From assembly GCA_900771035.1 (NCBI GenBank), contig CAAGML010000139.1, forward strand, positions 1 through 10,881: 10,881 nucleotides of DNA, given 5' to 3'. The position numbers and the translations under genes were made by a program. The notes beneath the pieces are model-generated. The model did not search any database, was not told where the DNA came from, and saw only the letters and a program-made list of their open reading frames with translations. This DNA is from Bacteroidales bacterium. GTDB lineage: Bacteria; Bacteroidota; Bacteroidia; Bacteroidales; Paludibacteraceae. This document shows, one piece after another, positions 6,141-10,881 of this stretch. Position 1 is the first letter of the stretch. Each line of letters starts with the position of its first letter.

Positions 6141-8150
6141 TTGAGAAAGACAGTAATATACATAATTCTGGCTGTTGTGTCGTGCTGTGGGGCGAAGGCG
6201 CAACTGAACACTGACCGATTGATGAGTGTGGGGCGCAGTGCGCTCTATTTTCAGGACTATGTGCTCAGTATCCAGTATTTCAACAAAGTTATTCAGGTAA
6301 AGCCAAAACTGGCGGAACCATATTTCTACAGAGCCATAGCCAAGATATATTTGGAGGACTATGATGGCGCGAAAAGAGACCTCGACAGTGTCATACGTAG
6401 AAACCCTTTCATGCCAATGGCTTATTATTCACGTGGGTATGTGGCTTGCAGAATGGAGAACTGGGAGGATGCGGAGAAAGATATGCTGATGGCACTTGAA
6501 TATAGTCCTGAGAATGTCACATACCGCATTAACCTTGTCAATATCTACGAGGCCACCGAAAGATTGGACTCTGCGATGGCTGTCCTTGACGTTATGGTCA
6601 GACAATCACCGAAATGGACTGAGCTGAAACTGGAGAAAATCCGTCTTCAAATTGAGACCGGCGACACATTGGGGGCAAAAGATGTCGCAAATATGCTTGT
6701 CGCCGAAGAACCCTACAATGAGATGGCGTACAGTGCGAGAGCGATTGTACACCTGATGCTTGAGAATGAGGATTCTGCTTTGACAGACTGCGATAAAGCG
6801 GTAAAACTCGGCACAAGCAATCCGAATGTCTATATTAACAGGGGCATCATAAATTACAAACGTCACAGATTCAGAGAGGCAATGGCTGATTACGGCAAAG
6901 CTATTGAACTGGACGGAAACAATGTCAACGCTTTGTTCAACAGGGCATTGCTACGATGTGAACTGGGTGACCACAATAATGCGCTCATAGACCTTGACAG
7001 ACTGATAACCCTTGAAGCTGACTTTGACGAGGCAATATACCAGAGAGGCGTTGTCAACGCTTTCCTTGGAAATACCAATGAGGCGATAAAAGACTTTTCT
7101 ACAATAATAATGCGTCATCCAACCTTTGTGCCGGCTTATTACGCAAGGGCGGAGCAATATGAGAAACTGAGGAAACCGAAAGAGGCTTACCTTGACAAAG
7201 AGGCGGCGTATAGGTTGATGGAAGACCATAAGAACGGGAAAAAGACAAAGAAAAAGGACAAGTTGAAGACAGATGCGAAAGTGGCGCAGGATGAGTCTAT
7301 CGTTGAGAGTGTCGCCAATATATTTGTGTCAAGCAAAGAAGAGTCTGAGACGGAAAGCGGTGTGCGTGGACTGGTGCAGAACCAGAGAATAGACCTGACA
7401 AACGAGGCCAATTTTATAATCTCGTACTACCGCAGTGACAAAAGCAATCTGATAAGCAGGGAATACAATCCTATCGAGCTTCAGGACTTTGTCAAAAGAT
7501 ACATGAAGGGCAAAGAGTTGTATATGGTGACGAAAGAGACTCCACTGACCAGCAGCATTTCGGGCTACTATTTCTCGGAGATAGAGGGACTTTCACGTAC
7601 GATAGTCGGTCAGCCGCATAATGGTATGCTTTATCTGATGAGGGGTTTGGATTATGCTGCGTTGCAAGACCTTGGCAACGCAATGGACGATTTCACTAAG
7701 GCAATACTTTATGGCGTGGACGAGGGTGTTGTCTATTTCATGCGTGCCTGCATAAGATACAAACAATATGAGGCTCTGACAGAGCAGTTTGCCAACGAAA
7801 ACAGAATAAGTGAGAGAGCTCTCGCTAAAGAGTGGGAACTGGTTATGAGGGATATTGACAAGGCCATTGAATATATGCCTAAGGCGGGTTTCGCATGGTA
7901 CAACAAAGGCAATATGCTGGCAATGAAACGCGAATACCAAAAGGCGGTGCAGTGCTATAACAAAGCCTTGGAACTTGAGACCGGACTTGGCGAGGCGTAT
8001 TTCAACCGTGGATTGACGTATATGCTCAGTGGCGATATAAACCGTGCCAAAGAGGATATGAGCAAGGCAGGTGAGTTAGGCATATACCGTGCCTATAGGA
8101 TAATCAAGGAATTGAAGAAACAGGAAGCAATGGCGGCTTCAAAAAGATAA
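6141..8150 (+). CDS. Exported TPR protein with two TPR arrays
   Basis: This 669-residue protein starts with a signal peptide (MRKTVIYIILAVVSCCGAKA, likely cut before Q21). Ten tetratricopeptide repeats follow in an unbroken 34-residue register from about 22 to 363, with typical consensus positions (AYYSRGY, VYINRGIINY, AMADYGKAIEL). A Lys-rich linker at 364-380 and a region without recognised motifs at 386-490 (containing RGLVQNQ) lead to a second array at about 494-650; its second unit carries an extra ~19-residue insertion. TPR arrays bind protein partners, so a periplasmic or envelope scaffold role is plausible, but no partner is known. The start is TTG: a stop codon lies two codons upstream in frame and the first ATG (6222, residue 28) would remove the signal peptide. 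AAGGGGG at 6125-6131 may help initiation. Confidence 0.85.
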   Translation: MRKTVIYIILAVVSCCGAKAQLNTDRLMSVGRSALYFQDYVLSIQYFNKVIQVKPKLAEPYFYRAIAKIYLEDYDGAKRDLDSVIRRNPFMPMAYYSRGYVACRMENWEDAEKDMLMALEYSPENVTYRINLVNIYEATERLDSAMAVLDVMVRQSPKWTELKLEKIRLQIETGDTLGAKDVANMLVAEEPYNEMAYSARAIVHLMLENEDSALTDCDKAVKLGTSNPNVYINRGIINYKRHRFREAMADYGKAIELDGNNVNALFNRALLRCELGDHNNALIDLDRLITLEADFDEAIYQRGVVNAFLGNTNEAIKDFSTIIMRHPTFVPAYYARAEQYEKLRKPKEAYLDKEAAYRLMEDHKNGKKTKKKDKLKTDAKVAQDESIVESVANIFVSSKEESETESGVRGLVQNQRIDLTNEANFIISYYRSDKSNLISREYNPIELQDFVKRYMKGKELYMVTKETPLTSSISGYYFSEIEGLSRTIVGQPHNGMLYLMRGLDYAALQDLGNAMDDFTKAILYGVDEGVVYFMRACIRYKQYEALTEQFANENRISERALAKEWELVMRDIDKAIEYMPKAGFAWYNKGNMLAMKREYQKAVQCYNKALELETGLGEAYFNRGLTYMLSGDINRAKEDMSKAGELGIYRAYRIIKELKKQEAMAASKR

Positions 8151-8156
8151 TTTATT

Positions 8157-10763
8157 ATGGCAGTGGTTGAGACCCCGTTAATGAAACAGTATCAGGAGAT
8201 TAAAGGACAATACCCTGATGCTATTCTGTTGTTTCGTGTTGGCGACTTTTACGAGACATTCTCCGAAGACGCTATAAAGGCGAGTGCCATCCTCGGAATA
8301 ACGCTTACGCGCAGGGCAAACGGTGCCGCGCAATATGTCGAGTTGGCGGGATTTCCGTTCCATGCGCTTGACACTTACCTGCCTAAACTGGTAAGGCAGG
8401 GACTTCGTGTGGCTATCTGCGAGCAGATGGAAGACCCGAAAAAAGCCAAGGGACTTGTCGAACGTGACGTGATAGAACTTGTCACACCTGCCACAAGCAT
8501 GAACGACAATGTACTGGAGGTCAAGGAGAACAACTTCCTTGCCTCGATAGTCGTTGACAAAAGAACGGTTGGACTCAGCCTTTTGGATATAACGACAGGC
8601 GAATATCTTGTCACTGAGGGTAACGCCGAGCATATTGAGAAACTCATGCAGTCTTTTCAGCCGAAAGAGGTACTGTATCAGGAAGGTACGAGAGACCTGG
8701 CGATGAACGCAGTCGGCACTAAATGGAGATTCCAGCAGATGGCGGAGTGGATGTACTCTATGGATAACGCAACGGAGAGACTTCTTAACCATTTTGAGGT
8801 CAAGAATCTTAAAGGTTTCGGCGTTGACGGGTTTAAGACTGGACTTATTGCCGCAGGTGTGATTCTTTACTACCTTGACGAGACGAAACACACAAACACA
8901 CGCCATATCAAGTCAATAGCGAGGATAGACGACGAGCGTAGCGTATGGATGGACGGATTTACGGTGCGTAATCTTGAATTGCTTACGCCTATGGCTCTTG
9001 GAGGAAGAAGCCTCTGTCAGGTGATTGACGGCACGCTGACCCCTATGGGCGGACGAATGTTGCGGCGTTGGATAAGCTTCCCGTTGAAAGATGTCAACGA
9101 GATAATCGCACGTCAACAGGTTGTGACATATATGTTCCGTGACGTGGAGATGAGGGAGATGCTAATAGGACAACTGGCGAAAGTGGGGGATATGGAACGT
9201 ATTTCGTCAAAAGTGGGCGTTGGCAGGGTGGTGCCGCGTGATATATGGCAACTGAAAGTGGGATTGAGGGCTGTCGGGCAGATTCGCCAGATGGCGTTGA
9301 AAGCCAAAGAGTGTCAGCCGCTGCAACGTATGGCTGACGCATTGAACGGATGTGACGTGCTGTGCGACAACATTGAGAAGACCCTCAACGAGGAGTGTAA
9401 CAGCTTGAACAAAGGAGGCTTCATCGCAAGAGGAGTAGATGAAGAGTTGGACGAACTTCGTGACATAGTCTTCAATAGCAAGGATTATCTGTTGCGGATG
9501 CAGCAGCGTGAATCTGAGGCAACCGGTATAAGCAGTCTGAAAATAGGCTATAACAACGTCTTCGGATACTATATGGAGGTGCGCAACACGCATAAGGACA
9601 AGGTGCCGGAGGAGTGGATACGCAAGCAGACGCTTGCTAATGCCGAGAGGTACATCACCGAGGAACTGAAGGGGTATGAGACCAAGATTCTTACTGCCGA
9701 AGAGAGGATTACCGAGATTGAGCATAGATTGTTTGACGAATTGACGGCGTTTGTTCTTGAATATATAGAAGCCATTCACACAGACTGTTACTATATTGCG
9801 CAACTGGACTGCCTTATTGGTTTCGCATGTGTCAGCGCAAACAATGGATACAACCCTCCGGTGATTGACGGCGGTGACGTATTGTCGATTACCCAGGGAC
9901 GTCACCCTGTGATTGAGAGGCTGATGAAGGCTGACGAACATTATGTCCCAAACGATATTTTCTTAGACAATGACAAACAGCAGATAATGATAATCACAGG
10001 CCCCAATATGGCAGGTAAGAGCGCATTGCTCCGGCAGACTGCATTGATTGTGCTTATGGCGCAGATTGGGTGTTTCGTACCTGCCGAGAGTGCGCATATA
10101 GGTGTCGTTGACAAGATATTCACACGTGTGGGGGCAAGCGACAACCTCAGTGCGGGAGACAGTACTTTTATGGTGGAGATGAACGAGGCTGCCACTATTC
10201 TGAACAATATGACGGACAAAAGCCTTGTGCTTTTTGACGAACTGGGACGAGGAACAAGTACTTACGACGGTATCTCAATCGCCTGGTCGATAGTTGAGTA
10301 TATCCACGAGACAAAAGGCAGACATGCCAAGACCCTTTTTGCCACACACTACCATGAACTGAACGATATGGAGAAATCCTTCGCACGTATAAAGAATTGG
10401 AACGTCAGTGTCTGCGAGGTGGACAAAAAGGTCATTTTCCTGCGTAAGCTTGAACATGGGGGCAGTGAGCACAGTTTCGGCATTCATGTGGCAAGGATGG
10501 CTGGAATGCCGAAAGACGTTGTGGCAAGGGCTAATGAACTTCTGGAACAATTCGAGGAGAAAGGGCAGAAAAGCCGTGTGAATATCAGCACTGAGAAGTC
10601 AGGCGGCAATAACGGCATTCAGCTCAGCCTTTTCGCACTCGATGACCCTACGCTTGAGGCGGTGCGTGATGAGATACTGAAGGTGGATATAAACTCGCTG
10701 ACGCCGCTTGAGGCATTGAATAAACTGAGCGAGATAAAGAAGATTGTGACTGGAAAAAGTTAA
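8157..10763 (+). CDS. mutS: DNA mismatch repair protein MutS
   Basis: MutS recognises base mismatches and small loops and, powered by ATP, hands over to MutL. The 868-residue product is full length. The mismatch-reading F31-Y-E33 (E. coli 36-38) sits in VGDFYETF. Connector and lever/clamp domains span roughly 120-560. The ATPase domain has Walker A G615-P-N-M-A-G-K-S622, Walker B ending D694-E695 within [14 protein letters not shown], and the ATHYHEL segment. A sliding-clamp binding motif QLSLF is at 822-826, and the C-terminal tail ([11 protein letters not shown]) matches the region that mediates higher assembly in E. coli MutS. These N-terminal and C-terminal features mark it as MutS1 rather than MutS2 or another paralogue. 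It begins six bases after the TPR gene behind an AT-rich stretch. No mutL is in the window. Confidence 0.98.
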   Translation: MAVVETPLMKQYQEIKGQYPDAILLFRVGDFYETFSEDAIKASAILGITLTRRANGAAQYVELAGFPFHALDTYLPKLVRQGLRVAICEQMEDPKKAKGLVERDVIELVTPATSMNDNVLEVKENNFLASIVVDKRTVGLSLLDITTGEYLVTEGNAEHIEKLMQSFQPKEVLYQEGTRDLAMNAVGTKWRFQQMAEWMYSMDNATERLLNHFEVKNLKGFGVDGFKTGLIAAGVILYYLDETKHTNTRHIKSIARIDDERSVWMDGFTVRNLELLTPMALGGRSLCQVIDGTLTPMGGRMLRRWISFPLKDVNEIIARQQVVTYMFRDVEMREMLIGQLAKVGDMERISSKVGVGRVVPRDIWQLKVGLRAVGQIRQMALKAKECQPLQRMADALNGCDVLCDNIEKTLNEECNSLNKGGFIARGVDEELDELRDIVFNSKDYLLRMQQRESEATGISSLKIGYNNVFGYYMEVRNTHKDKVPEEWIRKQTLANAERYITEELKGYETKILTAEERITEIEHRLFDELTAFVLEYIEAIHTDCYYIAQLDCLIGFACVSANNGYNPPVIDGGDVLSITQGRHPVIERLMKADEHYVPNDIFLDNDKQQIMIITGPNMAGKSALLRQTALIVLMAQIGCFVPAESAHIGVVDKIFTRVGASDNLSAGDSTFMVEMNEAATILNNMTDKSLVLFDELGRGTSTYDGISIAWSIVEYIHETKGRHAKTLFATHYHELNDMEKSFARIKNWNVSVCEVDKKVIFLRKLEHGGSEHSFGIHVARMAGMPKDVVARANELLEQFEEKGQKSRVNISTEKSGGNNGIQLSLFALDDPTLEAVRDEILKVDINSLTPLEALNKLSEIKKIVTGKS

Positions 10764-10784
10764 GGTGAGTTCTATAAATTCACC
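10764..10784 (+). terminator. Candidate hairpin directly after mutS
   Basis: GGTGAGTT (10764-10771) and AATTCACC (10777-10784) can form an eight-pair stem with one G-U pair and a five-base loop. It begins immediately after the mutS stop. No T-run follows directly on the + strand (GTTATG comes next), so it is not a textbook intrinsic terminator; T-rich stretches appear only at about 10819-10845. It could be a weak terminator or an mRNA 3'-end stabilising hairpin. Confidence 0.35.
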
Positions 10785-10881
10785 GTTATGTTAAACGAAT
10801 AAAGATAAGCATCAAATAAACTTTTTGGTGTTTTTGAAGTTTCTTTTGGCATCTTGCTGATTGTCAGTCGGTCACAATGCC

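Noticed and set aside
8178..9941. Two - strand open frames of over 240 codons opposite mutS
   Set aside because: They lie wholly within the conserved MutS coding sequence and show no family features; codon bias of the sense gene explains them.
1..10881. Searched for CRISPR arrays, insertion sequences, toxin-antitoxin or defence genes, tRNA and rRNA
   Set aside because: No repeat-spacer pattern, transposase or nuclease motif, terminal inverted repeat or tRNA-like fold was seen; every long + strand frame is a housekeeping or conserved Bacteroidales gene.

Overview
The window looks like an ordinary chromosomal segment from a member of the Bacteroidales. The signs are a Bacteroidota-type promoter (TTTG, 19 bases, TAnnTTTG) ahead of the first gene, AT-rich rather than Shine-Dalgarno-rich start regions, and proteins recalled as typical of that order: a DUF6913-like protein, a small SRPBCC-fold protein and a long exported TPR protein. 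I cannot place it to genus; Prevotellaceae, Muribaculaceae and Bacteroidaceae all remain possible.

Layout. Bases 1-309 hold no gene I can support. A promoter lies at 310-340. From 366 to 10763 nine genes run on the + strand with almost no space between them: SRPBCC-like protein, tadA, trmN6 (yfiC type), ligA, DUF6913-like protein, TraB/GumN-like exported protein, dapA, exported TPR protein, mutS. Neighbouring genes overlap by 4 to 44 bases or are separated by 1 to 6 bases, so this is most simply one transcription unit of about 10.4 kb with translational coupling. A short hairpin follows mutS. The last ~100 bases hold nothing firm.

How the genes relate. Two modify tRNA (TadA makes inosine-34; TrmN6 methylates A37 of tRNA-Val). 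Two act in DNA repair and replication (LigA seals nicks, MutS finds mismatches). DapA makes the first committed intermediate of the lysine and diaminopimelate branch, which feeds peptidoglycan. The SRPBCC, DUF6913, GumN-like and TPR proteins are uncharacterised; the last two carry signal peptides. The set is linked by co-expression more than by one pathway.

I found no mobile element, CRISPR array, defence system, tRNA or rRNA, and nothing that I would call a new system. The points most worth a second look are a GumN-like protein that has lost the family's signature histidines and glycines, a DUF6913-like gene whose first 14 codons sit inside ligA, a DapA lacking most of the E. coli lysine-feedback contacts, and a TPR protein with ten unbroken 34-residue repeats that starts on TTG.
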